A stretch of 64,000 nucleotides of DNA, taken from the NCBI GenBank assembly GCA_002369515.1, contig DFFM01000041.1, forward strand, positions 1-64,000, read 5' to 3'. Shown here in pieces: positions 63,337 through 64,000 of this stretch. The translations under genes and the position numbers were made by a program. Source of the DNA: Prevotella sp. UBA3776 (GTDB lineage Bacteria; Bacteroidota; Bacteroidia; Bacteroidales; Bacteroidaceae). Below the pieces are notes generated by a model that saw only the letters and a program-made list of their open reading frames with translations, searched no databases and had not been told where the DNA came from. Position 1 is the stretch's first letter. Each line of letters begins with the position of its first letter.

Positions 63337-64000
63337 ATGATGACCAACGAACAGATGGAAGCCATGCTCGAAGACGACGAGCAGCAGCTCTACGAGCACT
63401 TCCGCATGGAAGTGGATAAAGGGCAGGAGCCTCTGCGCATCGACAAGTTCCTCTTCGAGCATATGCAGCACTCCAGCCGCAACCGCATTCAGAAAGCGGC
63501 CGATGCCGGATTCGTGCATGTGAACGAGCGCCCCGTGAAGAGTAATTATAAGGTTCGCGCGGGCGATGTCATCACGCTGATGCTCGACCGGCCCCACTAC
63601 GACACCACCATTCAGCCCGAAGACATTCCGCTCGACGTGGTCTATGAGGACAGCGAGCTGATGGTGGTCAACAAAGCCGCTGGCATGGTGGTTCATCCCG
63701 GTTGCGGCAACTTCAGCGGCACACTGGTCAATGCCGTCGCCTGGCATCTGCGCAACCTGCCCACATACGACCCCAACGACCCTGAGGTGGGACTCGTCCA
63801 CCGCATCGACAAAGACACCAGCGGACTCATCGTGGTGGCCAAGACCCCCGAAGCCAAGTCGCGCCTCGGTGTGCAGTTCTTCAACAAAACCAGCCGCCGC
63901 ACCTATCTGGCCCTTGTCTGGGGCAATTTCACCGACGACCAGGGGCGCATCGAAGGCAACATCGGGCGCGACCCCAAGGACCGCCTGCGCATGGCCGTCT
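63337..64000 (+). CDS. rluD: 23S rRNA pseudouridine synthase RluD family (partial)
   Basis: The first 221 codons of the gene are in the window; the rest lies beyond it. An N-terminal S4 RNA-binding domain (LRIDKFLFEHMQHSSRNRIQ near 33-52) is followed by the RluA/RluD catalytic domain, with VNKAAGMVVHPG near 111-122 and the catalytic Asp in VGLVHRIDKDTSGLIVVAKT near 148-167. The family makes pseudouridines in helix 69 of 23S rRNA (RluD) or other sites; the S4 domain favours RluD/RluC type. Two ATGs in a row begin the frame (63337 and 63340). Confidence 0.92.
   Translation, partial: MMTNEQMEAMLEDDEQQLYEHFRMEVDKGQEPLRIDKFLFEHMQHSSRNRIQKAADAGFVHVNERPVKSNYKVRAGDVITLMLDRPHYDTTIQPEDIPLDVVYEDSELMVVNKAAGMVVHPGCGNFSGTLVNAVAWHLRNLPTYDPNDPEVGLVHRIDKDTSGLIVVAKTPEAKSRLGVQFFNKTSRRTYLALVWGNFTDDQGRIEGNIGRDPKDRLRMAV

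Overview
This window is chromosomal DNA from a Bacteroidales bacterium, most likely a Prevotellaceae member (Prevotella sensu lato). The evidence is the many promoters with a TAnnTTTG -7 box and no strong Shine-Dalgarno, secreted proteins with type IX (Por) secretion tails, a SpeB/interpain-like C10 protease, BspA-like and GLUG-repeat surface proteins, a glycine-lipid (glsA/glsB-like) gene pair, a pta/ackA acetate pathway, and a division/cell-wall cluster in Bacteroidetes order without murF or ddl. No rRNA, CRISPR array or complete prophage was found.

Layout. 1-2500 (mostly minus): a dispersed repeat, radC, a four-helix-bundle gene inside an inverted repeat, and a membrane glycosyltransferase. 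2578-5997 (plus): a SufT-like protein, lpxH, then an AlbA/Schlafen-type regulator with an array of operator-like repeats upstream and a small secreted LRR protein downstream. 6310-9144 (minus): pta and ackA, separated by a GxxExxY gene wrapped in 47-bp inverted repeats. 9145-9800: a regulatory/repeat region with a possible small transcript. 9801-26480 (minus): the mraZ-rsmH-ftsL-ftsI-murE-mraY-murD-ftsW-murG-murC-ftsQ-ftsA-ftsZ cluster, closed by a strong terminator after ftsZ. 26854-34832 (plus): HU-like protein, Imm32-like protein, Tat-exported Fe-S aldo/keto reductase, glsA/glsB-like acyltransferases, C10 protease, small WDE-ending protein. 34901-41399: dgt (minus), then dut, a TPR lipoprotein, a DUF4292 lipoprotein and an EnvC-like protein (plus). 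41510-51542 (minus): an operon of a 63-residue WDD-ending protein and two very large secreted proteins. 52066-60151 (plus, with one minus gene): acyl-CoA ligase, RF2, a small membrane protein, CYTH, VanZ (minus), two Na+-dependent transporters, ComEA-like protein. 60257-64000: tRNA-Pro, tRNA-Phe, repeats, efp, rpmH, a PASTA protein and the start of rluD.

The housekeeping genes form coherent units: meso-DAP peptidoglycan synthesis and division, acetate fermentation, lipid A and glycine-lipid synthesis, nucleotide sanitation (dgt, dut) and envelope export. The least explained material lies between genes. (1) Two unrelated small genes (four-helix bundle and GxxExxY) share one cassette design: inverted-repeat arm, 9 nt, ATG, gene, stop, 12-19 nt, opposite arm. 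(2) An intergenic repeat family has a TTCTCTAGAGAA-like palindromic core and 21-bp units and occurs about seven times. (3) A ~60-bp element with TTCGGACAA blocks lies 50-51 bp upstream of two minus-strand promoters, one of which drives the giant secreted-protein operon. (4) Heptanucleotide tandem arrays fill many gaps, including those inside the dcw cluster. (5) Two small proteins share a YLxPxxK...DxEC start and an SxWD(D/E) end, and both sit beside secreted-protein genes.
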